This document shows, piece after piece, positions 1-11,475 of a DNA stretch of 64,000 bases. This stretch comes from Jaltomata sinuosa (Eukaryota; Streptophyta; Magnoliopsida; Solanales; Solanaceae). The stretch covers positions 1-64,000 of the forward strand of contig QJPP01005188.1 in NCBI GenBank assembly GCA_003996215.1, read 5' to 3'. Every line of letters starts with the position of its first letter. Within the stretch, counting starts at the first letter, position 1. The notes beneath the pieces were generated by a model, which saw nothing but the letters and a program-made list of their open reading frames with translations, did no database searches and had not been told where the DNA came from. The position numbers and the translations under genes were made by a program.

Positions 1-157
1 AGTAGAGTCCTGCGGATCGGGGCGGAGACGTCCGTACTCAATCTTTGGGAGGCTACAGTGGCATTTTAGGAATTTGACTCTTTCATTGCTTCTGTGTCGT
101 GCGTAGAACCCTTGAAGTTTCTGGAAATCTCATTTGTTCTACTTCATCCTTCCGCAG

Positions 158-1420
158 ATGGTTCGTACGAGATCATCGGCATCACGCGGAGATGAGCCTC
201 CCACTCCAGCGCCAGCTCCAGCCGCAGCTCAGTCTCCAGATATTCGGAGATTACTATTACAGCCCTGGGTGCACAGAGCTCAGGAGCGCAGCCTGCTACT
301 ATGGCTCCCCGTGCGAAGGTTATTCCGATTCCATCTGTTGCACAGCCTCTTGCTCCTCGCCCAGTTATGACAGAGTAAGAGCAGAAGGCGTTGGGTAAAT
401 TTTTGAGGTTAGCCCCTCCGAGGTTTGCTGGTACTTCTGGACAGGATCCACATGACTTTATTACTACCTGTGAGGAGATGTTGCATCATTTTGGTTTGTT
501 GGAGACTCACGGGGTTGGTTATACTACCTATCAGTTGGAGGGCCCAGCGAAGTTATGGTGGAGGGCCCAGGTTGCTTGTAGACCACCATCGTCACCTCCT
601 TTGACGTGGTCTGAGTTTTATGAGGCCTTTATGGCCAAGTTCCTACCCCAGAGTGATCGGGAGCGTCGCAGGGAGCAGTTTACTCACCTTGTGCAGGGGT
701 CTACGACTATCTCGGAGTATGAGACCCGTTTTCATCAGCTAGCACCATTCGGAGCTATGATCTATCCTACCGAGGCAGATAGGATTCACAAATTTGTATG
801 GGGGTTGAGGCTAGAGATCAAGTAGCCATCTGAGATATTGATTGCCAGTGGTCGGTCATTCCAGGCTATTGTAGACTATGCCCGCACTATGGAGGACTTA
901 CAGCGACATGATCAGGGGTCCAGAGATAAGAGGCCTCGACATCAGGGTGTCTATAGTGGTTCCAGATATGGTGGTAGAGGTCCTGGCCAGTGGAGCCGGA
1001 GTTATCAGCCACAGCAGTACCAGGGTCAGTCCAGCCGACCAGTTCAGGCTTCCCTTCAGACTTTCGGTAGTACCCAGTTCGAGCAGGGTCAGGGCAGCCA
1101 TCAGGGCTATAACGGCCAGTCTTCGAAGGGTACAGTTTCTGGGGCATCAGGTCGTGGTGTTCATTCGGGATTTGCGGGTTCATCTCAACTGAGTAGGCCG
1201 TCAGGGGCTTGTTTTACTTATGGTGCGATGGGTCATTTTGCTAGAGATTGCCCTCAGCAGGGTACAGTTCAGTTGGCCGAGCCTTTACGAGCAGTTCAGC
1301 CTCTGGCTAGAGGGGGTGGTCGTATGGGTAGAGGTGGTGCTCCACGCGGCAGAGCAGGTGGTAGGGATGGCGGTCGGGCAGGTGGAGGTCATCGTCAGTT
1401 TTACGCGGTCCCTAGGAGAC
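158..1420 (+). pseudogene. gag: Gag of gypsy element A (degenerate)
   Basis: Gag forms the particle that packages the element's RNA. The likely start is the ATG at 158 (MVRTRSS...), but the frame shifts before 391. From 391 one frame runs on through protease and reverse transcriptase, broken by a TAG at 823-825 and a TGA at 1900-1902. The retrotransposon gag domain is recognisable at 400-820 (LRLAPPRFAGT, LWWRAQ, REQFTHLVQGSTTISEYETRFH). A Q/G/S-rich linker follows at 900-1200. The zinc knuckle at 1210-1251 reads CFTYGAMGHFARDC: the second cysteine of C-x2-C-x4-H-x4-C has become tyrosine, so zinc binding is probably lost. The sequence after the knuckle is rich in Arg and Gly. Confidence 0.85.
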
Positions 1421-1902
1421 CAGAGGCAGAGGCCTCAGATGTTGTGATTACAGGTACGATTTATGTGTGCCATCAGTCTGCTATGGCTTTATTTGATCTT
1501 GGATCCACTTGTTCATATGTATCTGCTTACTTTGTGCCTTGTTTAGGGTTGGCTAGTGAGCCATTATCTGTTCCTGTTTCTGTTTCGACCCCAGTAGGAG
1601 ATTCTTTAGTAGTGGATCGGATTGTGAGATCCTGTATGCTATCTGTTGGTGATTCAGAGACTTGGGGTGATTTGATGATTCTTGATATGCTAGATTTTGA
1701 TGTGATACTAGGCATGGACTGGTTATCCCCTCACCGTGTGGTTTTGGATTGTTATGCCAAGACCATTACCATAGCCGTGCCCAGTGTATCCCCGGTTGTG
1801 TGGCAGGGTTCTGTTAGCCATGCACCATCTGGGATCATCTCTTGTCTTCGAGCTAGGAAGTTGATTTCCCGTGGGTGTTTAGCTTATCTAGCATATGTCT
1901 GA
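1421..1902 (+). pseudogene. Aspartic protease domain of gypsy element A
   Basis: This segment continues the gag frame. The active-site region reads ALFDLGSTCSYVS near 1485-1525, where the catalytic triad is normally DSG or DTG; the serine is now leucine, so activity is doubtful. The second landmark, ILGMDWL, lies near 1707-1727 and is intact. The segment ends with the conserved SCLRARKLISRGCLAYLAYV stretch and an in-frame TGA at 1900-1902, where relatives keep an arginine codon. A CGA to TGA change would explain this stop. Confidence 0.8.
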
Positions 1903-3245
1903 GATGTTAGTGCTAACCCCACTTCTCCTGAGTCTGTTCCTGTGGTTAGAGACTTCCTCGATGTGTTTCCTACCGACCTGCCAGGCCTTCCACCTGAAAG
2001 AGATATTGATTTTGCTATTGAGTTAGAGCTGGGCACTAGGCCCATTTCTATTTCTCCTTACCGTATGGCTTCTGCTGAGTTGAGGGAGCTTAAGGAGCAG
2101 CTCCAGGATATGTTAGCTAAGGGGTTTATTAGACCTAGTGTGTCACCTTGGGGTGCTCCTGTTCTCTTCGTGAAGAAGAAGGATGGGTCGATGCGCATGT
2201 GTATTGATTATCGGCAGCTGAATAGGGTGACAGTGAAGAATAGGTATCCGTTGCCGAGGATTGATGATTTGTTTGACCAGCTTCAGGGTTCAGTCGTGTT
2301 TTCGAAGATTGATTTGAGGTCTGGCTACCATCAGTTGAGGATTAGGGCGGAGGACATCCCTAAGACAGCATCGGGACACGTATATGGCCATTATGAGTTC
2401 CTGGTGATGTCTTTTGGCGTTTGAACTCAATTGCCCCCGCAGCCTTTATGAACTGATGCCACTACCCCCCCCTGGTTTTCTATGGCCGTATTTGGAACTC
2501 ATTTGTGGATTCGTTTTATAGACGACATTCTTGGTATACGCGCGTAGTAGAGATGAGCATGAGCAGCACTTGAGGGTTATACTCCAGACTTTGAGAGATC
2601 ATCGGCTTTATGCCAAGTTCTCAAAGTGTGATTTTTGGCTTGAGTCAGTTGCATTCCTAGGGCACGTGGTGTCTAAGGATGGGATTAGGGTTGATCCGGG
2701 AAAGATTTCAGCGGTTTGTGAGTGGCCTAGACTTACTACTGTTACTGAGGTTCGCAGCTTTATTGGGTTAGCAGGTTACTACAGACGGTTCGTTGAGGGA
2801 TTTTCTTTCATAGCAGAACCCTTGACTATGCTGACTAGGAAGGATGTCCCATTTCAGTGGTCGGATCAGTGCGAGGATAGCTTCCAGAGGCTTAAGGCCT
2901 TATTGACTTCAGCTCCCGTTTTTGTGACCTTTGCCGGTTGAGGCAGAGGCTTTCTCCGTGATATTTGGATGCTTCTGGGGTTGGTTCTTGGTTTGTGTGT
3001 TTTTGATGTAGCAGGGTCGGAGTAAGATAGCATATTTGCGTCTAGACCCAGCTGAAGGTTCACGAGCGCAACTACCCCACTCATGACTTAGAGTTGGCGG
3101 CGGTAGTTTTCGCGCTCAAGATCTGAGGCATTACCTATATGGAGTTCACTGTGAAATCTTCACCGATCACCGATTAGTCTTCAGGTATTATCACGATGTC
3201 AGCGAAGAGTTGAACTCGCAGCAGAGGAGATGGGTGAGTTACTGA
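1903..3245 (+). pseudogene. pol: Reverse transcriptase and RNase H of gypsy element A (frameshifted)
   Basis: Reverse transcriptase landmarks are clear: FLDVFPTDLPGLPPERDIDF, then LKEQLQDMLAKGFIRPS, FVKKKDGSMRMCIDYRQLN and KIDLRSGYHQLRI. The frame is lost from about 2424 to 2540, just before the catalytic motif. FIDDIL can still be read at about 2515-2532 in another frame, followed by the thumb region (LGHVVSKDGIRVDP, SFIGLAGYYRRFVEGFS). The RNase H part after 2940 is heavily damaged, but THDLELAAVVFALKI is legible near 3080-3123. Several lesions would each inactivate the enzyme. Confidence 0.85.
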
Positions 3246-4890
3246 AGGACTATGACTTTCACTATTCTGTATCATCCGGGCAAGGCAAACGTGGTAGCAG
3301 ATGCCTTGAGCCGGAAGGCAGTGAGTATGGGTAGCCTAGCTTCTCTTTCAGTTTCAGAGCGGCCGTTGGCCTTGGACATTCAGTCCTTGGCTAACTGTTT
3401 GGTTAGGCTTGACTTGTCGGATCCTAGCAGAGTTCTCACCAGTGTTGAGGTTCGTTCTACTTTGATTGATCAGATTCAGAGCCGTCAGTTAGAGGATCAG
3501 CAGTTGTGTGACCTTCGTGATCGGGTTGTTCAGGGTGAGACCAGTCGGGCTACTCTAGATTCAGGTGGGGTTCTGAGGTTTGATAGTCGCCTTTGTGTTC
3601 CGAGGATTAGTGATTTGATTCAGTTGATACTTCATGAGGCACATTGTACTAGATACTCCATTCACCCTGGCACAACAAAGATGTATAGGGACTTGAGACA
3701 GCTTTACTGGTGGAGTGGTATGAAGTGAGATATAGTGGATTTCGTATCTCGGTGCTTGAACTGTCAGCAGGTTAAGTTCCGAGCACATGAGACCTGGTGG
3801 TTTGATGCAGCGACTTCCCATTCCTGAATGGAAGTGGGAAGGGATTACTATGGACTTTGTTGTTGGTTTGCCTCGTACTTCTCATGGGTTTGATTCTGTA
3901 TGTGTGATTGTTGATAGGCTGACTAAGTCAGCACATTTCTTGTCGGTTCAGACTTCTTATGGCGCATAGAGGTTAGCTCAGATCTACCTTCGTGAGATTG
4001 TTCGATTGCATGGGGTCCCAGCTTCTATTATTTCAGACCGCGGCACTCAGTTCACATCTCAGTTCTGGAGGGCTATTCAGCGAGATTTGGGTACAGAGGT
4101 TCATCTTAGTACCGCTTTCCACCCTCAGACAGATGGCCAGTCCGAGAGGACCATTCAGATTCTGGAGGACATGCTTCGGGCCTGTGTTCTTGACTTTGGA
4201 GGTTCTTGGGATTAGTTTGTTCCCTTGGCAGAGTTTGCTTATAATAACAGCTTCCATTCGAGTATCGGCATGGCACCTTTTGAGGCTTTGTATGGCAGGC
4301 ATTGGAGATCACCGGTAGGTTGGTTTGATGGTTTTAGTACTGGGCCATAGAGCACAGATTTTCTTTGAGATTCCTTAGACCGAGTCCGAGTGATTCAGGA
4401 CAGACTTCGGGAAGCTCAGAGCAGGCAGAAGAGTTATGCTGATCGTAGGCTTCGTGCCTTGGAGTTTAGTGTCGGTGACTTGGTGTTTCTCCGTGTATCG
4501 CCCATGAAGGGCGTGATGAGATTTGGTAGGCGGGGCAAGCTTAGCCCCAGGTACATTGGGCCGTTTGAGATTCTTCAGAGGGTTGGTAGCGTTGCCTATC
4601 ACCTAGCCTTGCCTCCGATGTTTTCACCTATACATCCTGTATTTCATGTTTCGATGTTGCGTCGGTATGTCCCAGATGAGTCTCATGTGTTGCAGTGGGA
4701 TTCAGTTCAGTTGGGTAAGGATTTAGCCTTTGTTGAGGAGCCGGCATCTATTTTGGCCAGAGATGTTAGGAGATTGAGGTCTCGAGAGATCCCGGTTGTT
4801 AAGGTTCAGTGAAGGCACCGTCCAGTCGAGGAGGCTACCTGGGAGACCGAGAGAGATATACGGGATCAGTATCCGCAGCTATTTTAGCCT
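3246..4890 (+). pseudogene. Integrase with chromodomain-type C-terminus, gypsy element A
   Basis: The segment opens with the RNase H-integrase junction YHPGKANVVADALSRKA. The HHCC zinc-binding region follows (EAHCTRYSIHPGTTKM and RCLNCQQ, about 3640-3770). The catalytic core shows GITMDFVVGLPRT (first Asp, about 3850), IISDRGTQFTSQFW (second Asp, about 4030) and the glutamate in TDGQSERTIQ (about 4130-4160). The C-terminal part carries FLRVSPMKGVMRFG and FEILQRVGSVAYHLALPP, then the chromodomain-like end (EEPASILARD ... RPVEEATWETE). In-frame stops interrupt it near 3726, 3967, 4213 and 4810. Most look like single transitions of TGG or CAG codons. Confidence 0.85.
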
Positions 4891-4948
4891 TCAGGTACTC
4901 CCTTGACCTTGACTTTCGAGGACGAAAGTCCTTTTTAGTAGTGGATGA

Positions 4949-7900
4949 TGTAATGACACTTTCGGTTATTTTCACGTATACGTTTTCCTTGAACCGTTAG
5001 ATCTTGTTTGTAGCAGCCCCAAGTCACTTAAGGCTCGTCAGGACCGGTATTTCAGTGTTGGGTCCATTTGTTTGGTCGCATTATAAGTTTTGAAGTCAAG
5101 CAAATCGGCAAAAGTTATCGCAAGTTCTTTAATAAATTTTTTGAACTTTGGGTAAAATGTCTCGGAGCTTTTCTCTCAATATAAAAAGAGTTAGAAGTCC
5201 CCCGAAATACCAAATCGAACGTATACGAGTATAGTTTCCAACGCACAAAACCTCAAGTCCAACTGATCTCGGAGTAAAAATTTATGACTGTTTTACCGTG
5301 GACTGTCTGGCAGAAAATGGGTTGCGAACCGGGTCGCGAACCGGGTCGGGTTAAACTCGATTTAAGCCTCAACTTCACATTTTAAAATGCCATTTCAGTT
5401 TCGAAACAGTGATAAAACATAAGGGAGGATTCCGAGAGAATTCTTGAGTATCAAAATCGTGCGTTGGTGAATTACGAGCCTAAGCTTAAGAATTTTATTA
5501 GCATCGCGCGTGTATTTGAAAATATTTTATTTAAAAGTTGAATTTGGTGAAAATTATATTATTATTACCTTTTAAAAATATTTTAAAGGTTTATGAAAAA
5601 TATTTTTGTTACGATATAATTGTATATGTATTTATTTTATAAGGTTTTTATACACCGTAATATTTTAACGGAGATAGTAAATTTAGTTATGTTAAAATTT
5701 ATTATTATAATATAGTAGGTTTTATTGGAGATAATTTTCTATTTATTGGAATATATTTAAAATATTATATTTATTTTACCATGAATTTATGCAATACCCG
5801 AATATTTATATAACGGAAGGGGCGATGAGGTGTTAAATAACCCCCACTTCCACGTGGAAGTGGAGGGGAGGGGCACACAAGGTCGTAGGCTGCCAAATTT
5901 CGACAAACAATGGCAATTTCTGCCTACTCACTTAATCATTTGAGCAATTACTATGTTTATTGCTTTCTATTCACTGAAACCATTTGAACAAATTGCTATG
6001 TAAGTTGCTGCCAAGATTACTTAATACTTCTTTGAAATATAATTGTGGTGCAAAAATTACCACAGTACATCATTCACTTATCACGTTACAAGTTGATTCC
6101 AATAAGCAAGATCTTGATAATTTATTGGATCACCGAAAAGAAAATCAATTGTCTACGTCAAGTTATTCAAGCATAATTTCGAGTTGGATTTCATTTCGGA
6201 GTTTCTCGGAGCAGTTCGAGCGTGGACATCATCGTTCTAGCAGCTTGTCATCAGACGACAGGTAGGTTACGATTTATTTTCCCTAGACTCCGCATATATA
6301 GAATAAAATTATATTAATGGGCATCCTTGGGTTAGTTTATTAGGTTGGTACCACAGACCTTGACCGCTTTATTCATGTCCGCCTACTTTTGTTCCTCCGT
6401 TGCTTGTAGTATTTGCCGATATATTTTATTTACTCTTGTGGTCCTGTGAGGCCTTGTTGACTCTGGAACATAGAAGGTGGGATTTTGGGAATGTCCGCGA
6501 GTCCCGGGCATAGAATTATCCTTCTAGGCTGGTTATGCTTGTTGAGTAGCTGTGGGCCTGTGCAGGGTCGATAGGTTGATTGTAAGCTGCTGGGCAGCTA
6601 TTGCGTTTGATCATACTATTTTCATGCATATAAAGAGGTTTTATACATGTTTTACTACGGTTTGGGCTTCGGGCCTACTGGCACCATTTTCTAAATCTTG
6701 CATGGCCCGCGGGGCCTGTTTTTTATGGAAATGATTTGGAAATGGTTGATTTAAATTGTGAATATTCCTGGATAAAAGGAAGTAAAATTATGTTTTAAAT
6801 CACCAGTTTTACGATTCACGCTAGACTCGGCAGGGCCGGGGTGCTAGTTGAGTTTTCTTGCTACTTGAGATAATTTTAGCCTCGGTCGGATCGAGCACCT
6901 GAGATGACTTTTTACTGTTTAGACCCGGTTATGCCCGGGCACCCTTGGAGGGGTTTTTGAGACATTTTCCTACTACTTTAGTCCTGGACAAATTCTGGGC
7001 ATTGCATATTCGAGACTGGGTCTCTATCTTGATACCGGACTTGCTTCCGGACGACATGTTTGATACTGAGTTTTAGTATGGGGTCTGGGACCTCCATGGA
7101 CCTTGCCATCCGGGCCAGGGGCTACGGGCTGCGTGTGCCGGAGGAGGGGTATACGGTGGAGTAGAGGTATACGGGCAGTGTCCTTCCATGGGACCTACCT
7201 GCTGGGCCGGATCGGCGCCGGGGGAGGTACATACAGAGATACCATTTCACTGAGATCTTCATGCATCATATCATTCATTGTTTGAGGCTCCACCCTTGTT
7301 TGTTGTTTGTTGATTGTACGCTCCGGTAGTATGGGATGCCGGAGGGGTTGTTTTCACTTGTTTGTGTTCCTCGGTTGTATGGGCGGCCGGGGGACTGTAG
7401 GTAGACTCTTGCTATTTACTTACAAAATGAATTGTTTCTCTATTACAGATAAGTAGGGATTGGTAATGATTAGTGAGTTTGATCATGTCTCTGGAGCATG
7501 CCTTAATCATTACTTCTTTCTTCTCTTCTTCTTACACTTGAGGTCTACCGGTATGTACCGCCATTTTGTAAACTTATTTTGATACACGTTGTGCCAAGGG
7601 ACCCGAGGTTGCGGTTGTTTCTTACTTTCAGCCTGCGCCTATGGTTGTGTAATATATTCTGCTTACTAGCCTCACATGTGGTTCTGTTGATTTCCCTCTG
7701 GGATAGTTCCTGTGTACCTTTCGTTGATTTCTGTGACTGCTTGCTTCTATTCTGTCTATTACTACGCTTTTATCTTATATGTGCCCAGTCTGCCTATGAT
7801 ACCTACTGGGTACCTTATGCTTAGCATTTGGTGCTCACCCCTACCCCCTGCATCTTTGGGTGCAGATCCTAGCATGGGCCATCTCCGTTAGATCGCTGTG

Positions 7901-8264
7901 TTTCGTGCTTGGAGATCTTTTGGGGACTACTTCAGACTGAGGGTGAGCCCTTGGCGATCGGAGCTTAGCTTTAGTTTGTCTTTTGCTTCATGTACTCTAT
8001 TACCATTCAGAGACATCTGTATATATTGTTTTGGATCATTTTCACTCTATGTATGTAGTTTTGGCTCTATACTATGATACCAGGTCTTGGGGTTTGGTTT
8101 AGTTGCCGCATATGTATATATTTATAGTCCTTTTATCTGTTCTATTCGTCTTGTTCTCTTAGTTGTTAGATAGTAGCCCATTACTAACTGTTCTGGGCTA
8201 CGGGGATTGGTTCACCTACCGGGGGTTGTAGGTGCCATCATGACCGAGAAATTGGGTCGTGACA
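4949..8264 (+). repeat. 3' LTR of gypsy element A (3316 bp)
   Basis: The LTR starts with TGTAATGACAC and ends with GGGTCGTGACA, so the TG...CA termini are kept. Its last 2 kb (about 6228-8264) aligns with the LTR at 41157-44545, for example the GACGACAGGTAGGTTACG stretch and the following 'TTAGGTTGGTACCACAGAC'. The first 140 bases also match that LTR. Between about 5085 and 6225 I see no match, so one of the two LTRs carries foreign or highly diverged sequence. The usual G-rich polypurine tract just before the LTR is not evident. Open frames inside the LTR (such as 7579-7824) look fortuitous. Confidence 0.85.
5844..5863. promoter_or_regulatory. 20-bp perfect palindrome containing a G-box core
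   Basis: The bases CCACTTCCACGTGGAAGTGG form a perfect palindrome centred on CACGTG, the core bound by plant bZIP and bHLH factors. It lies in the part of the LTR that does not match the related LTR at 41157-44545. A regulatory role is inferred from the motif only. Confidence 0.4.
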
Positions 8265-10955
8265 TTTATAATCCCATTCTCCCTTCTTTAGTCAAAAACA
8301 GACGATGGTTGCTCCAAAAATCCTTCTAGGCTGCTCCAAAGCTTGGTAGCCATGGGGAAGGGAGATTTCGGCTCAAGGAGTACGAAACCACGGATTTCAG
8401 ACTCATCATTCACTAGGGAACGCCTTCACGGAGCCAGAAAATGAATTGTGCAGCTGCTTGGCATCCAGGTAGGCTAGGTTTTTACATTGAGTAGATAGAC
8501 CTATTTACATTTTATACTTTTTTATAGTGAAAAAGGAGAATCCATGATTAGGCCTTCGGGCACGGAGTCTGGTGGATTGTGGTGTTGGTTATGTGTGAAC
8601 TAGGCTTGGGTGGAATTGGATTATTGAATTATGTTATATTTTTGGGCTGTATATGTTATTTAAGGATGGAAAATGATAGGATTTCAGGGACTGGGATATC
8701 GAGAAGGTTCGGGGAACCGAGAAAATGTTTGAGTAATGAAATGGCTAATAAAAAGAAGAATTCTTAGATAAGTTTCGGGGATGTTCCTGATATAAAGGAA
8801 GTAGATGTAAACTAGAACGGTTAAGGAACCAATGTTGGGGGAAGTCTTCCCCATATTGTATCTGCCATAAAAGAATGGTCCAAAATTGATGTATCTGCGA
8901 ACATGTGTCTAAATGATATGTCGGGGGGTTCGATTGTTTGTAATTGTTGATGGGCTCATGAGTGGACCGGGTTTAATGGTTAAATTTAAGTGTGGGGTTG
9001 GTTTTAGTGTAGACCGGGATGACATGTTGAACACTTAGGTGATGGTTATTGATTTCTGTATGCATTGTATGTTTATGTGCTTTTGTCTAAGTATTGTATG
9101 AGTTACATGCTTAGGGAATGATTAGGAATGTCTAAGGGTCCTGTTATCAGTCTTGCGAAATGAACTAGGTGTTATTGTTTGTTGGTTTACAAGTGTTGAT
9201 TGTTCATCGTTTATGACTGTGAATTTGTGTGACATTCGATTGGCTTGGGTACCACGCCTGGTACAGGTATACTAACGGTTGACTCGGGTACTACGTCTGG
9301 TACGGGTATACTAACGGTTGGCTCAGGTACCACGCTTGGCACGGGTATACTAACATTTGGCTCAGGTACCATACCTGGTACGAGAATACTAATGGTTGGC
9401 TCGGGTACCACGCCTGGTATGAGATACTAACTGGTTGACTCGGGTACCACGCCTGGTACGGGTTTACTTTATTATATTGCTGGATTTTTAATAATGGCTT
9501 CCTTGAGTGGACCGGGTTGTGTTTATGATTTGTGATATTGCAAATGGTCCTTGAGAGGCCGGGTTGTTACACTTAATTGTGGGGTTAGTCCTGGGGTGGT
9601 CCGTGCATTTCATATTAACACTAGGTGTTGGTATAGGGATCCTTGGTCGGTCCAGGAAAGATAAAAAGGGTATATGCTATTGTTACTTGCTCACCGTGTA
9701 AGTTGTTTGTTGAACATGTTCCACGTGGTTGATAAGTTTAAAAAGAATACTGAGAGTCTGAAATTTTAGTGTTATGGTTCTAATTGTTACTTGTTGTTCC
9801 TCACTTGTTGGTACCTTGAGTGAACCGGGTTATCTGTTATTGATGTTCTGCACATGTGGGTTCCTTAGAAGGTCGGGATTTATTATTATTATTTAGTCTA
9901 TAGTTGGTCCTTAAAAGGGACGAGTTAGTGTGCTTAAGTGACAAGTTGATTCTTTTGTGAACCAGGGTCACATGTTATTGGCATAGATGATGTCCTAGGG
10001 ATCCTTGTTTGGTCTGAGTTACGTAAAAAGGGGGTACAGGTTTGTTGTCACTAAAAATTATCAATGTCGGTTAGAGTTGTTACATGCGGTTGATAAGCTA
10101 AGGAAGAGACTTGTAGTCTGGTTATAATGTTGGTTGTGGTTACTTATATGGTATGGCCCTGGGGGTCATTGGGGAGATTTTGTACTAGTAAGCGGCGGTA
10201 CGATGGGTGTAGTCTACATCACTAAGTAGTGGGGTTTACTCCGAGTTGTTGAGTCATAGTGGTTGACTAGGGTAAGGGAATGTAAGTCTGGGTATGGGCG
10301 TAAATGCCGGGTAATGTCAAGATGACTTGGGAAGTCTAAGGGCTAAGGTGACTTGGAAAGTTGTGAGAGTGAAGGTGTTGGCAGCGGAAGGAACAAGAAG
10401 GGTTGAGGTTTGGATTTTAGTTAGAAAAGAGGATGTTGGAGGATGGAACTATATTGGTTATTTTCATGCTTTCCCTGATTTTCTTACGTGATGATATGAG
10501 TGGATTCGGGTCGACCGATGATGCCTACCAGTACATGTATTTTGTACTGATTCTACTCTTGCTATACCTTTTTGGTATAGTCTGGTTGCAGAGTTGGTGA
10601 CGTTTCATAGGTACATGATGATGGTGATCTCCAGCAAATTTTGTCCTTCGATTCCATGACGAAAGTTGTGTCTCTTTTTACATTTTTTGCATAAATCCTG
10701 TAGTAGCTCTTGTACCTGTTTAGACTAGGTCCTAGGGAGGGTGTTTTAAAGTTGTAAAATGGTTTGTATTGTATTTCTTCATAAAGGAGTTTTCCTGAAT
10801 AAAAGGTTGTAAAAGTTTTCATGTATCAAAAATGAAGGCTTATGGTTATACTTAAGTTTTTCCGCATTTACCTGTTGGACGGGTGGTAAGAGTTCGTCTA
10901 TCTAGGTGCATAGAGTAGGCCAAATAATTTGGGTCCGATAGGTTGGGTCGTGACA
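8265..10955 (+). repeat. 3' portion of a family-B gypsy LTR, interrupted by element A
   Basis: From about 8940 this stretch is the reverse-strand counterpart of the LTRs at 17728-19947 and 25175-27406. It shares the region around GTGTTGATTGTTCATCG, the tandem GGTACCACGCCTGGTAC repeats, and the CCGGGTTGTG stretches. It ends GGTTGGGTCGTGACA at 10955. The first few hundred bases are too diverged for me to align. It abuts the LTR end of element A with no start of its own, which fits element A having inserted into it; the missing part would lie left of the window. No gene is visible in it. Confidence 0.65.
9245..9465 (+). repeat. 39-bp tandem repeat inside the family-B LTR
   Basis: Five to six imperfect copies of a unit reading roughly TACCACGCCTGGTACGGG followed by TATACTAACGGTTGGCTCGGG. 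The period is 39 bases (for example the repeat starts at 9251 and 9290). The same block in the minus-strand LTRs has a 41-bp period because it reads GGGATAATACTAACG rather than GGGTATACTAACG. Each unit contains a KpnI-type GGTACC palindrome. The open frames across it are a by-product of the repeat. Confidence 0.8.
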
Positions 10956-11400
10956 CAAGTATTCTAATTTCTATAGAAGAAATAATTTATCTATCTCAAT
11001 AAGTATAAAATACCAAATTCCTACATAAATACCTTTGAGCTCAATACAAAGATTTTCTCATATTGAGTAAATTCATTCAAGCTAGCTTGATGTGCGTCCA
11101 GCGTCCTTAAGGTACCTGGAAAACTAAACAGAGTTTTTTTATAATTCTTTATATTAAGTCAAATAAGACACAGAACATGAAATTGAGAGAATAATATCTA
11201 CTTCTTAATAATTTCATGTATATAATAATGCATGGCAGCCCTCATATAGCACCACGCTTTTTAATCAGTCAGCATTTGTTTTCTAGTTATCACCTTACAT
11301 TCTTTTCTTCAAAATCTTGCACTGACCTCCTCATCCTTGACAGGAAGAGATGTTGCTCTTTTAATTTATCCTTACGATATGAAGATTGATTTATTTATTT
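10956..11400. other. A+T-rich intergenic sequence, no gene seen
   Basis: Low-complexity A+T-rich sequence follows the LTR end. I find no coding frame with family resemblance, no RNA gene and no clear repeat boundary. Confidence 0.5.
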
Positions 11401-11404
11401 TTTA

Positions 11405-11475
11405 AAAAAGAAGACAACTCAATGCACTAAGCATTCCGTATTTAAGCAGGATTTGGGGAAGGACCACACACTATG
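11405..11475 (-). repeat. Remnant of an Au-like SINE
   Basis: The segment around AATGCACTAAGCATTCCG and GCAGGATTTGGGGAAGGACC resembles the 3' half of the Au-like SINE at 15636-15824 (GGTGCACTAAAGCTCCCG and GCAGGGTCTGGGAAAGGGCC). No tRNA-like head is visible, so it is probably a truncated copy. The resemblance is by eye only. Confidence 0.45.

Larger units (their letters stand above)
1..8264 (+). mobile_element. Ty3/gypsy element A (Tekay/Del chromovirus), 5' LTR outside the window, decayed
   Basis: The domain order is gag, zinc knuckle, aspartic protease, reverse transcriptase, RNase H, integrase and a C-terminal chromodomain-like tail, followed by a 3.3-kb LTR. That order and the WETE...YPQLF-type tail are characteristic of the Tekay/Del clade of plant chromoviruses. 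The first bases match the untranslated leader just after the primer binding site of the related copy near 36650, so the missing 5' LTR should end shortly before position 1. The reading frame holds several stops and frameshifts, so the copy is not autonomous. After the LTR the sequence runs directly into a different LTR family, which suggests that this element inserted into an older one. The insertion-site duplication cannot be checked because the left flank is absent. Confidence 0.9.

Noticed and set aside
7579..7824. Hydrophobic open frame (and similar ones at 38347-38661 and 43746-44146)
   Set aside because: All three are the same part of related LTRs; T-rich LTR sequence gives Phe/Leu-rich frames by chance.
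9211..9430. Open frames on both strands with proline/valine-rich or Gly/Thr-rich repeat proteins
   Set aside because: They are produced by the 39-bp tandem repeat of the LTR (39 is divisible by 3, so any frame stays open). There is no start context or family resemblance.
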